Of a DNA stretch of 64,000 nucleotides, positions 27,575-35,565 are shown in pieces. Positions within the stretch are counted from its first letter, which is position 1. Every line of letters begins with the position of its first letter. The notes below the pieces were generated by a model that was not told the origin of the DNA, did no database searches, and saw nothing but the letters and a program-made list of their open reading frames with translations. The translations under genes and the position numbers were made by a program. The stretch covers positions 1 to 64,000 of the forward strand of contig JBFLYK010000003.1 in the NCBI GenBank assembly GCA_040756995.1. Direction: 5' to 3'. The stretch is from BP-133 sp040756995. Lineage in GTDB: Bacteria; Actinomycetota; Acidimicrobiia; IMCC26256; BP-133.

Positions 27575-27640
27575 CCGATCGCTCCGATCGGGCTGACGCA
27601 TTGCGTCGATTTCTGACGTCGTGGGAAAATTGTTGACGTC
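27575..27640 (+). promoter_or_regulatory. Cluster of operator-like repeats before the second WhiB gene
   Basis: The gap between the two WhiB genes contains CCGATCG-CTC-CGATCGG (27575-27591), GACGC-ATT-GCGTC (27595-27607), and TGACGTC twice at 27614 and 27634. The last two are exactly 20 bases apart, about two helical turns. The second copy overlaps a TTGACG -35-like hexamer. Such dense symmetry suggests protein binding sites controlling the second WhiB gene. Confidence 0.4.
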
Positions 27641-27671
27641 TGGGATCGGCATTCTCTCGGAAAGGCCCTCC

Positions 27672-28025
27672 GTGTCCGCGTCGCTCGCTTCGGAACTTGT
27701 CATCGACCTTCGGGATGCACCGGCTCCTCGCGGCGTCTCCTGGCAGTCGATCGCATCCTGCAACGGGCAGACCGATCTGTTCTTCGCCGCTCCCGGTGAG
27801 CGCCCGGAGGCCCGGGCCCGCCGGGAGGCGAAGGCCCGCCAGCTGTGCATGGTCTGCCCGGTGATCGACCCCTGCCAGGCGTGGGCTCGGGAGAACCGGG
27901 AGTACGGCTTCTGGGGCGGCGAGTCGGAAGAGGAGCGGGCGATGGCCGGCTACCGCGTCGACATGCCGGTCGGTCGCGTGGCCCGGTACCCGCGGGGCAA
28001 GCGGGTCCGTTTCTTTTCGCGCTGA
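27672..28025 (+). CDS. WhiB-like iron-sulfur transcription factor (copy 2)
   Basis: 117 residues from the GTG at 27672, which follows GGAAAGG at good spacing; a GTG at 27621 would add 17 residues. The four Wbl cysteines are C30, C59, C62 and C68, followed by GFWGG. Residues around ERPEAR, REAKAR, CPV, NREYGFWGGESEEERA and RVARYPRG are nearly the same as in copy 1, so the pair is a tandem duplication whose N-termini have diverged. Like other Wbl proteins it should sense redox or NO through its cluster and work with the principal sigma factor. Confidence 0.92.
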   Translation: MSASLASELVIDLRDAPAPRGVSWQSIASCNGQTDLFFAAPGERPEARARREAKARQLCMVCPVIDPCQAWARENREYGFWGGESEEERAMAGYRVDMPVGRVARYPRGKRVRFFSR

Positions 28026-28081
28026 TTCACCCCTCGGCTTGACCCTCCGCCCGACCCCGCGTCGGGGATAATTCGGCGGGC

Positions 28082-28825
28082 ATGGACAGATTTGGCGGCC
28101 GGCGACGGCTCGTGCTCTTGGCGGTCGGGGCTCTCGCCGCGTTCTCGTTGGGATCTGCCCGCGCCGCGACGACGACGGTGATCGAGCGCGGTACGTCGTA
28201 CATCCCGAAGCAGGTCGACATCGCGCCCGGGGACACTGTCATCTGGACGTTCGAGAGTGGTCCCCCCGGGTCGGCGAGACACACGGTGACGTTCGACGAC
28301 GGCACGGATCTCAACCCCGGCTGCCCGGGCGGGCTTCTGCTCAATGATTGTCAGGACTCCCCCGGCGAGACCGTGCAGCGTCGATTCACCACCTCGGGCA
28401 CGTATCCGTACCACTGCAAGATCCACAGCGGCATGGTGGGAGTCGTCGTCGTGGCCCCGGCGGGAGGCACGACGAGCACGGCGTCGGCTTCCTCGACGAG
28501 TTCGACCCTGCCTAGGGCGACGACGACGTCGTCGACGGTGCGGGCGAGCACCAGCAGCACGACGGCGACGACCAGGCCGTTGGCCACCAGCTCGACCCTG
28601 GCCTCGTCGTCGACGACGAGCACCACGATGGACACCTCGAGCGTGCTGCTGCCCGGGGATCCGCCGCCCTTCTCCGGCGAAGATGCCAATTCCGCCGCCG
28701 GCCAGTCCGGCGGCTCCGACGACGGGAGCGATTCCAGAACCGTGGCTTTGATCGTTGCCCTGCTGCTGGCCGTGTCGGTCGGCGGCGGCTATCTGCTCTG
28801 GCGGCTCCGTCCCGGCCGGGCTTGA
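28082..28825 (+). CDS. Membrane-anchored cupredoxin (plastocyanin-like)
   Basis: 247 residues: signal peptide (about 1-28), a plastocyanin-like domain (about 30-127), a Ser/Thr-rich linker (about 128-215) and a C-terminal membrane helix with a basic end (WRLRPGRA). Type 1 copper ligands are intact: H67 in ARHTV, C112, H115 and M118 in HCKIHSGM. It is probably an electron carrier on the outer face of the membrane. GATAAT (28067-28072) lies 9 bases before the ATG. It stands between the WhiB pair and the lasso-type cluster, with no evident functional link to either. The following 196 bases (28826-29021) hold no gene that I can support. Confidence 0.88.
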   Translation: MDRFGGRRRLVLLAVGALAAFSLGSARAATTTVIERGTSYIPKQVDIAPGDTVIWTFESGPPGSARHTVTFDDGTDLNPGCPGGLLLNDCQDSPGETVQRRFTTSGTYPYHCKIHSGMVGVVVVAPAGGTTSTASASSTSSTLPRATTTSSTVRASTSSTTATTRPLATSSTLASSSTTSTTMDTSSVLLPGDPPPFSGEDANSAAGQSGGSDDGSDSRTVALIVALLLAVSVGGGYLLWRLRPGRA

Positions 28826-29021
28826 TTCGCCGGGCAGCAGGAACCGCAGGTCAGCACAGCGAATTACCCCGGACTACGGCGAGGGGTCGAGCAAGCGCCC
28901 ACGGCGCGGTGCTCCCCCTCGCCTCCGAACTCGCCCGCGGCTTATGTCGCCACCATTCATTTGCGACAAGGAGTCGTGAACCGGCTGCCCGGACGGTGAA
29001 ATACCGCAGCTCGAAATTCGC

Positions 29022-29050
29022 TTGTCATCCGCACACCGTCGGCTTAGCGT
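29022..29050 (+). promoter_or_regulatory. Promoter of the lasso-type cluster
   Basis: TTGTCA (29022-29027) and TAGCGT (29045-29050) are separated by exactly 17 bases, a good principal-sigma promoter. The expected start of transcription is at or next to the A of the precursor ATG (29058), so the message would be leaderless. Confidence 0.6.
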
Positions 29051-29057
29051 GCGCGCC

Positions 29058-29219
29058 ATGTTCTTTCGCAAGCGCACGCCGCAACCCGCTCACCCGCCGG
29101 AGGAAACTGACGATCTGGCCGAGTGGCTGGAGTTGAGCCGCACGGAGGATCTCGCCTTCAAGGACGACGGCGACCGGGATTCTCCGACTACGTGGACGGA
29201 TCGGTCGATTCAGGGATAA
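29058..29219 (+). CDS. Candidate lasso-peptide precursor (53 residues)
   Basis: A 53-residue acidic peptide directly after a good promoter and 24 bases before the B2 gene, which is where lasso precursors usually sit. It starts MFFRKRTPQPAHPPEETDD and ends SPTTWTDRSIQG. T29 could be the conserved penultimate leader threonine, giving a 30-residue leader and a 23-residue core (31-53) with ring acceptors D37 or D39 at core positions 7 or 9 and W46 as a possible plug. Against this, the leader lacks the YxxPxL recognition motif and the core would begin with Asp rather than Gly, Ala, Ser or Cys. The assignment rests mainly on position and size; another RiPP type or a regulatory peptide remains possible. 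Confidence 0.5.
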   Translation: MFFRKRTPQPAHPPEETDDLAEWLELSRTEDLAFKDDGDRDSPTTWTDRSIQG

Positions 29220-29243
29220 CCCCAAACCTTCCGAAAGCATTCA

Positions 29244-29666
29244 TTGAAATTCAGCCGTAGTCATCGCACCGCATTGACCTGTAATCAGGCGGTCCGGGGG
29301 CTCCGGCAGCTCATCCGGGCCCGCCGCGCCTTCCGCCGCCGGGGCCTGACCGCCAGCGTCCCCCGCTGGAGCCTCCAGGGAGACGATCGGTCCAGGACCA
29401 TCCCGGAAGCCCGCCGGATGGCCTGGCGGTGGACGGTTGTCACCCGCCAGCTGTTCGGGTCCCAGCGTTGTGTCGACGAGGCGGTGTGCGTCACCGCCGC
29501 GCTGCGGGCTATCGGCATCCCGGCACAGCTGACGGTCGGCTGCGCGGCCGTCGATCTGGGGACCAGCCCGACCGGTGTCCATGCCTGGGTGAGCCTCGGC
29601 CCGCACCCCATTACCGATATGCATGTGGTCGAGACGCACATCGAGATGGCGCGATGGCCCTCGTAG
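29244..29666 (+). CDS. Lasso peptide maturation protease B2 (transglutaminase-like)
   Basis: 140 residues of the T3 transglutaminase-like B2 family, which cuts the leader from the precursor. The expected Cys-His-Asp triad is visible: the cysteine in SQRCVDEAV, the histidine in GVHAWVSLG and the aspartate in PITDMHVVE. The N-terminal helices (LRQLIRARRAF) are typical. The start is TTG at 29244, because no ATG or GTG upstream of the conserved region is in frame; there is no strong Shine-Dalgarno sequence. Its 3' end overlaps the cyclase gene by 13 bases, so the two are coupled. Confidence 0.85.
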   Translation: MKFSRSHRTALTCNQAVRGLRQLIRARRAFRRRGLTASVPRWSLQGDDRSRTIPEARRMAWRWTVVTRQLFGSQRCVDEAVCVTAALRAIGIPAQLTVGCAAVDLGTSPTGVHAWVSLGPHPITDMHVVETHIEMARWPS

Positions 29667-31351
29667 CCGGTCGCTCGTCCACCCTCGGATCACCAGACGA
29701 TGCGGTCGATATCAGGTTCCAGGTGGCCGGAACGACCGGAGCCTGGGCCGCCGGCGACCGGCGAGCGGCACTGCTGAAGGAGTGTGACCGGTCGGGTGGG
29801 CTCGGCCGACTCACCGGGGCCGACGGCTCGTTCATCGCCGCTTGGGTCAGCCCCGACGGCACCGCCGTCGAGCTCTTCCGCAGTGCTTCGTGCACGACCA
29901 ATCTGTATCTCGCCGCTGACAGCCACGGACCGGTGTGGTCGGCCTACGTCGGCGACCTCGTGCGCCGGCTCGGATGGCGACCCGGCCTCGACCCCCGGGT
30001 GGTCCCTGCGCTCATCGCCGGAGTGGGCCTCGCTCCCACCAGGACGTGGTTCAAGGGGGTGACCCGCCTGCCGGCCGGCTACGTCGTGCGGGGCACCCGA
30101 TCCGGGTGGTCGGAACCGCGGCTGGCGGCGCCGTTCGCCTTTCGACCGCGGCCGCAGCGGAGCCCGGAGGAAGAAGCGGAGACCCTTCGGGAACTCATCG
30201 CCGACGCCGTGCGCCGCAGCCTCGGCGGCCGCCGCGTGGCGATCTCGTTCTCGGGAGGCGTCGACTCATCGATCCTGGCGCTCAACGCACGGGACGCCGG
30301 CTGCGACGTGTCGTTGGTCCACTGCTCAGCCGGGGAAGACGCGGAGCGGTCGGCGGCCCGGACGACGGCCCGTCATCTCGGCCTCGACCTGCACCTGGTT
30401 CCGGTCCCGGGCGCCGAGACGCCCGAGCCAGATGCTCCCGCTCCCTACACCCACATGTCCCTGTTGAGCTACACGGCGCAGATCGACATGGCCGCACGCC
30501 TGGGAGCAGAGACGCTGGCCTGGGGCTGGATGGCCGACCAACTCTTCGAGGAACCGACCCCGGCCCTGTCGTTGCGCCAGGCGCTCAACCCGATGACCCT
30601 CGGCCTTCGCCCCCAACAGGCACTCCGGGCCCGCTACGGCCCGGTGCTCGACCTGCCGAAGTCGGCGGCCGGCGCCCATCTCATGGCCCTGGCGTCGGTG
30701 GCCGTCCCCCGGGTCATGACGCGGCTGTCCTTCCAACTCCCCCAGGACCGCCGCCTGCGCTCTGCGCCGCTCTACTGGCTGACACCCGAGGCCAAGGCGG
30801 CCTTGGCGGCGGAGGCGGCCGAAGCGCGACGGTGGTACGTCACCGAATTCGAACAGGTCGACAGCGGGCGCGGCGACCCGTTCCGGGCCGCCCGCTGGTC
30901 CACGCTGCGCCAGAGCCTCGAGGACCTCGACTACGCGGCGTTGGAGTCGGCGATGATCCAGGCCGCCGGACGATGCTGGCTGTCGCCCTACTGCGATCGT
31001 TCCCTGGTCGAATACGCGCTGTCACTCGCCCCTCGCTACCGCGTCAACGTGGTCGACGGGGTGCGGTACACGAAGCCGCTCCTGCGGGCCGCTTTCGCCG
31101 AAGGGATCCCGGCGGAGTCCCTCAGCCGAACTCTCCAACCGCCCTTCGGCGGAGGCGAGGTCGGGCGCTTCCACCGCCGGCGAGCGGCCGTCGCCGCCGA
31201 GCTCGGCCCGAAGAGCTTCCTCGCTCGGCACGACCTCATCGACACCGTCGCCCTGGCCGAGACACTGTCCGACCGCGGACTCACAGCCCGCGGTTTCCGC
31301 TATCTCCACGCCGCCCTCCGCCTGGAGCGCTGGATGCAGACCCGGTCATGA
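29654..31351 (+). CDS. Lasso peptide cyclase (asparagine synthetase homologue, C protein)
   Basis: 565 residues. The N-terminal part is a degenerate glutamine-amidotransferase-like domain without the N-terminal Cys needed for glutamine hydrolysis, as usual for lasso cyclases. The synthetase domain has the PP-loop SGGVDSS (200-206). In this family the enzyme activates a side-chain Asp or Glu carboxylate as the AMP ester and closes the macrolactam ring on the new N-terminus. The ATG at 29654 lies within the B2 gene end and the stop overlaps the next start (ATGA), so the operon is tightly coupled. Confidence 0.9.
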   Translation: MALVAGRSSTLGSPDDAVDIRFQVAGTTGAWAAGDRRAALLKECDRSGGLGRLTGADGSFIAAWVSPDGTAVELFRSASCTTNLYLAADSHGPVWSAYVGDLVRRLGWRPGLDPRVVPALIAGVGLAPTRTWFKGVTRLPAGYVVRGTRSGWSEPRLAAPFAFRPRPQRSPEEEAETLRELIADAVRRSLGGRRVAISFSGGVDSSILALNARDAGCDVSLVHCSAGEDAERSAARTTARHLGLDLHLVPVPGAETPEPDAPAPYTHMSLLSYTAQIDMAARLGAETLAWGWMADQLFEEPTPALSLRQALNPMTLGLRPQQALRARYGPVLDLPKSAAGAHLMALASVAVPRVMTRLSFQLPQDRRLRSAPLYWLTPEAKAALAAEAAEARRWYVTEFEQVDSGRGDPFRAARWSTLRQSLEDLDYAALESAMIQAAGRCWLSPYCDRSLVEYALSLAPRYRVNVVDGVRYTKPLLRAAFAEGIPAESLSRTLQPPFGGGEVGRFHRRRAAVAAELGPKSFLARHDLIDTVALAETLSDRGLTARGFRYLHAALRLERWMQTRS

Positions 31352-31941
31352 GGCTGGCGTCCGGCGTCCGGCTCACCCGCCGGCCCCTCCAGGGCGACGC
31401 TTACCTGGTCGACCTCGGATCGGCCGAGATCCTCTATCTGGCCCCAGAAGCGTTCACCGCCGTCGAAGCCGCCCTACAGGCGGACGGTCGGCCCGACCGC
31501 CTTCCTGACCGGTCGCGGCGGCTCGTCGACCGGCTCGTGGCCGGAGGATGGTTGAGCGCCGGAGACCCGCAGCCCGCGCCGGCCGCCGCACCTCCCCGCC
31601 CGGTGGCCGTGGCGTCAAGCCGGCGGAACGCCGGACCGGCGCGGCGAACCCGGATCCCGGCCGGGTTCGACGATGCGGGGCGGTTGGCCGGCCTGCTCCT
31701 CGGGGGAGCCGTGGCCGCCGGGGCGGGCGGCCTTCTCCGGCGACGGCCGGGCCGGGGTTCCCGGCCCGGTGCCGCGGCGCTCGGTGGGGTCCTCGTCTAC
31801 GCTCTCGGTGCTGCGGGTGGTCATGTGGTCATGCGCCGCCTCGGAACACGAACTGGAGCGCAGGTTGGAGCCACGCTGGCCCAGGTCCGTGCGGAAGCGG
31901 CGATCGAGCGGGAACAGCGAACGGCCCGTGGACGAGGCTGA
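31348..31941 (+). CDS. RiPP recognition protein B1 (PqqD-like) with C-terminal membrane extension
   Basis: 197 residues. The first 75 form a PqqD-like recognition element (GVRLTRRPLQGDAYLVDLG, SAEILYLAPEAFTAVEAAL, RLVDRLVAGGWL), which should bind the leader and deliver it to B2. Ordinary B1 proteins stop near residue 85. Here a Pro/Ala linker is followed by two hydrophobic stretches (around GRLAGLLLGGAVAAGAGGLL and AALGGVLVYALGAAGGHVV) and a charged tail, so the protein may be tethered to the membrane near the exporter. It overlaps its neighbours by 4 and 14 bases. Confidence 0.8.
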   Translation: MRLASGVRLTRRPLQGDAYLVDLGSAEILYLAPEAFTAVEAALQADGRPDRLPDRSRRLVDRLVAGGWLSAGDPQPAPAAAPPRPVAVASSRRNAGPARRTRIPAGFDDAGRLAGLLLGGAVAAGAGGLLRRRPGRGSRPGAAALGGVLVYALGAAGGHVVMRRLGTRTGAQVGATLAQVRAEAAIEREQRTARGRG

Positions 31942-33715
31942 GGGCCACCTCCCCCTGCGCCGGGTCGCCTGGCAGGCCGTCCGCCTCGTGGTCCGGGCCG
32001 ACCCCCGGAACGCCGCTGTCGCATTGGTCCTGGCCGTGGCCGGGGCGGCGCTGCCGGCACTCGGAGTTCTGCTCACGAAGTCCTTCGTGGAGGAAATCGC
32101 CACGGGCGAGCAGGCGAACCGGGCCATGGTCTACGCCGTCGGTCTGGCCGCCGTGTACGGCCTCTCGAAGGCGGCCGATATCGCCCGGGTCAATCACGCC
32201 ACCGTCCTCAGCGCCACGACGGCCCACGCCGCCAACCTCGACTTCCTGGAGATGGCCGGCCGGATCGACGCCGCCTACCTCGACGATCCCTCGTTCTTCG
32301 ACCGCATGTCGCGGGCGTCCCAGGAGGTGCTGCAGAGGCCCGACCAGCTCACGTATTCCATGATCAACATCGTGGCCTCCGGGACTTCGTTCCTGGCGGT
32401 GGCCGCCGCCCTGGTGTCGATCGATCCACTCGTGACCCTGCTCGTCGTGGCCTCGATCATCCCCGGGCTGATCGCCCAGCGACGGGCGAACATCCGGCAG
32501 TACGAGTTCCGATCCGGAAGTACCCCCCGGCTGCGGCTCATCTCGTACCTCTCCGGGCTGCTCACCGATCCCAGCACCGGCACCGAGCTGCGGGCCCAGG
32601 CCAGCGCCCAGCCCATCATCAGCCGCTACCGGACGACGTCGCAGGCCCATGTCGCCGAGCAGCGCCGGGTCTTCGCCCGCATCGGGTCCATTCACGCGGT
32701 GGCCGGGATCGTCAGCGCGCTGCTCCTGGCCGGGGCCTTCGCGTCGGTCGTCCAGTCCGCCCGCGACGGCAACCTCTCCGCCGGCGACGCCGCGGCCCTG
32801 GTGGCCTCCATCTCGACCATGACCCTGAACTTCACGCTCCTGGCCAATGCCCTCTCCGGCGTGGAATCGCACGCCCGGTTCCTGCGGGACTACTTCGAGT
32901 TCCTCGAGACTCCGGCCGTCGTCGTCCGCCACGAGGGCCCGACCGGCGGCTCGGACGGCGGTCCGGGTGGCGGGCTCTGCCTCCGTGACGTCACGTTCTC
33001 CTACCCCGGCAAGCGATCCAACGCCCTGGAAGCCGTGAGCTTCCGGGCCACACCCGGAACCCTGACGGCAATCGTCGGTCCGAACGGGGCGGGCAAGACG
33101 ACGCTCATCCGGCTCCTGCTTCGCCTCTACGACCCCCAGTCGGGGTCCATCGAACTCGACGGGCGTCCGTACCTGTCGTTCGAGCCGGACGAATTGCGGC
33201 GCCGCTTCGGGGTCCTGTTCCAGGAGTTCGGCCGGTACAACTTCAGCGTCCGGGAATTGATCACGATCACCGGCCGGGAGCCGAGTGGCGACGACGCCCT
33301 GTGGGCCAGTCTCCGGGCGGCCGATGCCGAGCGTCTCGTGCGGGGGCTGCCCGGAGAACTCGACGCCCAAGTGGGCCGGCTGTTCCAGGGCGGGCGGGAG
33401 CTTTCCGGAGGCGAGTGGCAGAAACTCGCGCTGGCCCGGCTGTTCTACCGGGACGCGGCGGTGTGGATCCTCGACGAGCCGACCTCCGCATTGGACCCCG
33501 AGGCCGAATACGCGGTGTTCGAGCAGCTGCGGGCCCAGCTCGGCCGCCGGATCGGATTCGTCATCTCCCACCGCTTCTCATCAGCTCGGTCGGCGGACCA
33601 GATCCTGGTCCTCGACGCCGGTCGGCTCATCGAGATCGGCGACCACTCGGAACTGGTGGCCCAGCGCGGCCGGTACTTCGAGATGTTCGAGCGTCAGGCC
33701 GCGGGCTACCGGTAG
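31928..33715 (+). CDS. ABC exporter of the lasso-type cluster (fused TMD-NBD)
   Basis: 595 residues from the GTG at 31928. About six membrane helices (residues 25-330) precede one nucleotide-binding domain with Walker A GPNGAGKTT (384-392), signature LSGGEWQ (from 492), Walker B WILDEP (about 513-518) and the H-loop in ISHRFSS. As a homodimer it should export the mature peptide and provide self-immunity. The start overlaps the B1 stop by 14 bases; an ATG at 31823 is in frame but would overlap the B1 gene by 119 bases. The JmjC gene follows after 10 bases. Confidence 0.88.
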   Translation: MDEAEGHLPLRRVAWQAVRLVVRADPRNAAVALVLAVAGAALPALGVLLTKSFVEEIATGEQANRAMVYAVGLAAVYGLSKAADIARVNHATVLSATTAHAANLDFLEMAGRIDAAYLDDPSFFDRMSRASQEVLQRPDQLTYSMINIVASGTSFLAVAAALVSIDPLVTLLVVASIIPGLIAQRRANIRQYEFRSGSTPRLRLISYLSGLLTDPSTGTELRAQASAQPIISRYRTTSQAHVAEQRRVFARIGSIHAVAGIVSALLLAGAFASVVQSARDGNLSAGDAAALVASISTMTLNFTLLANALSGVESHARFLRDYFEFLETPAVVVRHEGPTGGSDGGPGGGLCLRDVTFSYPGKRSNALEAVSFRATPGTLTAIVGPNGAGKTTLIRLLLRLYDPQSGSIELDGRPYLSFEPDELRRRFGVLFQEFGRYNFSVRELITITGREPSGDDALWASLRAADAERLVRGLPGELDAQVGRLFQGGRELSGGEWQKLALARLFYRDAAVWILDEPTSALDPEAEYAVFEQLRAQLGRRIGFVISHRFSSARSADQILVLDAGRLIEIGDHSELVAQRGRYFEMFERQAAGYR

Positions 33716-33725
33716 AGGCGACAGG

Positions 33726-34964
33726 ATGCTGTCCGACGTCCTACGCCGGCCGCTGCTGGCCGACCGGATCGACTGGGACGAGGACGCGACCGGCTCCTGG
33801 TTGACCGAGGTGCATCACGGCGTCGATCGTCGGCAAGAGCGGTTCGGGGATCTCGTCAGCGTCGCCGAAGTGGACCGGCTGCTCATGACCGGACTGCTGC
33901 GGGGGCCGTTCGTCCGGATGTTCCGGGACGAGCGCGAGTTGCCCTTCACCGACTTCGGCGGCCACGAGACGCTGGCCGGAGAGGAGGTCGTGGGCGCGGT
34001 CGATCCCCGCCGGATCGCCACGCTCGTGAGGACGGGGGCGACTGTTTCGCTGACCGGCGCCCATCGCTGGCACGTCCCCGTCGGACAGCTCTGCCTCGAG
34101 CTGAGCGACACGCTCGGACACCCCGTCCAGGCGAACATCTACCTGACACCGCCGCGCCGGAAGGGCCTTCGCCTCCATTACGACACCCACGATGTAGTGG
34201 TCCTCCAGGTGGCGGGGATGAAAACCTGGGAGGTCTACGAGCCGGTCATCGAGGCGCCCCTGCCGACGCAACCCTGGAGCGCCCGGCCGGAGGCCGCCGA
34301 CCCGGGCTGGGTGCCGCCGACACCGGCCCGGCTGCGGCGCGACCTGCGCCGGGGTGACGCCCTCTTCGTCCCGAGAGGGTGGTTACACCGGGCGTCGACC
34401 GACGGAGAGCTGTCACTCCACGTCACGATCGGCATCCTGGCCCGAACCTGGTGGCACGTCATCGAGGACATGGTCCGGGCCGCCGGCCGGTCGCCCGCCG
34501 TGCGCGCCACGGTCGACTTCTCGGTCCCGAGCGCCGAGATCGTCGATGCCGTGGTCGACGTCGTCTCGTCGCTGAGTGACGACTTCTGGCGGGAGGCCGC
34601 CCGGCAGGGGGTCATCGCCCAGTCGATCCGCAACGAACGCTACGCCCCGCACTTCGCCGGCGCGCTGACGGCGGCGTTGGAGTCGGGCCTCCTCGACGAC
34701 GGGTCTTACCTCGGAAGAGGCACGGGAACGGTCCGGGTCGTCGACCGGGGCGGGCAGCCGATGCTCGTGGGGCCGGCCGGCTGTGTCGTGCTGGACCCGG
34801 TGGAGATGGCCGCCTGGCAGTTCGTCGCGGGGCGGGACGAGTGGCCGGTCTCGTCGTTGGCCGAAGCCGGGTTGGATCCGCCGGCCCGGGTGTCGTTCGT
34901 TGACCGCCTCCTGGAGGCGGGCATCGTCGTCAGCCGGCCGCGCCCGCCCGACGGGAGCCGGTGA
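33726..34964 (+). CDS. JmjC/cupin-type 2-oxoglutarate oxygenase, probable RiPP tailoring enzyme
   Basis: 412 residues related to bacterial ribosomal-protein hydroxylases of the YcfD/NO66 type. The iron facial triad is visible as H151 and D153 in LRLHYDTHD and H221 in FVPRGWLHRAS; KTWEVYEP follows the first motif as in YcfD. The C-terminal 70 residues look like a winged helix or PqqD-like element (VVLDPVEMAAWQFV, then FVDRLLEAGIVV). In the cluster it probably hydroxylates a residue of the peptide; ribosome modification is the alternative. The ATG follows GAGGCGACAGG. The last 35 bases overlap the convergent lipoprotein gene. Confidence 0.82.
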   Translation: MLSDVLRRPLLADRIDWDEDATGSWLTEVHHGVDRRQERFGDLVSVAEVDRLLMTGLLRGPFVRMFRDERELPFTDFGGHETLAGEEVVGAVDPRRIATLVRTGATVSLTGAHRWHVPVGQLCLELSDTLGHPVQANIYLTPPRRKGLRLHYDTHDVVVLQVAGMKTWEVYEPVIEAPLPTQPWSARPEAADPGWVPPTPARLRRDLRRGDALFVPRGWLHRASTDGELSLHVTIGILARTWWHVIEDMVRAAGRSPAVRATVDFSVPSAEIVDAVVDVVSSLSDDFWREAARQGVIAQSIRNERYAPHFAGALTAALESGLLDDGSYLGRGTGTVRVVDRGGQPMLVGPAGCVVLDPVEMAAWQFVAGRDEWPVSSLAEAGLDPPARVSFVDRLLEAGIVVSRPRPPDGSR

Positions 34965-35403
34965 GCTTCGAGCCCTTCTGGTAGAGGACGCAGGCGACCT
35001 CGCGGTCGTCCTTGTCGGTCCAGGAGTCCTCGTCCGGGCGGACGGTGGCCACTTCGAGGTCGGAGTCGTCGTACGTGCTGCCGGTGTAGGCCGGGAACTG
35101 CTGGAGGCACTCGGCGGCGGCGAAATCGGCCACGCTCTCGTCGCCGGGGTAGGCGATGTCCCCTGCCGCGGGGTGAGTGACGATGGCGAAGACCTCGCCG
35201 TCGTGGGCGTCGGTGCAGGGCACGGTCGTGACGTCCTCCACCTCGACGGTGCGGCCGGCGGTGCCCGCCTCGCTCGTGAAGCAGTCGCCGGCCTTGAGCC
35301 GGAAGAGCGTCGAGGCGCCGGCCTCGTCGACGCTGTCGCCGCAGCCGACCAGCAGCCCGCCGATCCCGGCAATTCCTGCCATCAATGCGATCGTTCGCCC
35401 CAT
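34930..35403 (-). CDS. Septum-formation family lipoprotein
   Basis: 157 residues with a lipoprotein signal (GIGGLLVGCGDS, lipid on C about 21) and a domain of the actinobacterial septum-formation type: LKAGDCFTSE, VPCTDAHDGEVFAIV, FAAAECLQQFPAYTG and REVACVLYQ, with paired cysteines. Proteins of this family are exported and loosely linked to cell division, but no activity is known. It is convergent with the RiPP oxygenase gene and divergent from the 35.6-kb binding-protein gene. Confidence 0.8.
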   Translation of the reverse strand: MGRTIALMAGIAGIGGLLVGCGDSVDEAGASTLFRLKAGDCFTSEAGTAGRTVEVEDVTTVPCTDAHDGEVFAIVTHPAAGDIAYPGDESVADFAAAECLQQFPAYTGSTYDDSDLEVATVRPDEDSWTDKDDREVACVLYQKGSKLTGSRRAGAAG

Positions 35404-35460
35404 TCGCGCACCCCCTCAGCCCGGCCGACGACGCAGCGTACCCTCGCGCTGTCGGATTGA

Positions 35461-35492
35461 TCCTGCCTGGCTACCCTTTGCTCCAGGCAGGA
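35461..35492. promoter_or_regulatory. 10-bp perfect inverted repeat around a -10-like box
   Basis: TCCTGCCTGG (35461-35470) and its exact complement (35483-35492) flank TACCCT (35472-35477), a fitting -10 hexamer for the gene at 35566. A repressor bound here would block that promoter. The repeat lies in the 162-base gap between divergent genes. Confidence 0.45.
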
Positions 35493-35565
35493 CCGGGTGC
35501 GGTTCGCGTCGAACGCGCACCTACGGGGGTTTTCGCGCCCCCATGAGATAAGGAAAGGGTCGTTA

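Noticed and set aside
28822..29136. 104-codon ORF before and over the candidate RiPP precursor
   Set aside because: It starts inside the cupredoxin gene end, has no conserved features, and crosses the likely promoter. The 53-codon frame fits the promoter and spacing better.
29244..29666. General transglutaminase unrelated to RiPPs
   Set aside because: Its small size, triad spacing and overlap with the asparagine-synthetase-like cyclase fit the lasso B2 family much better.
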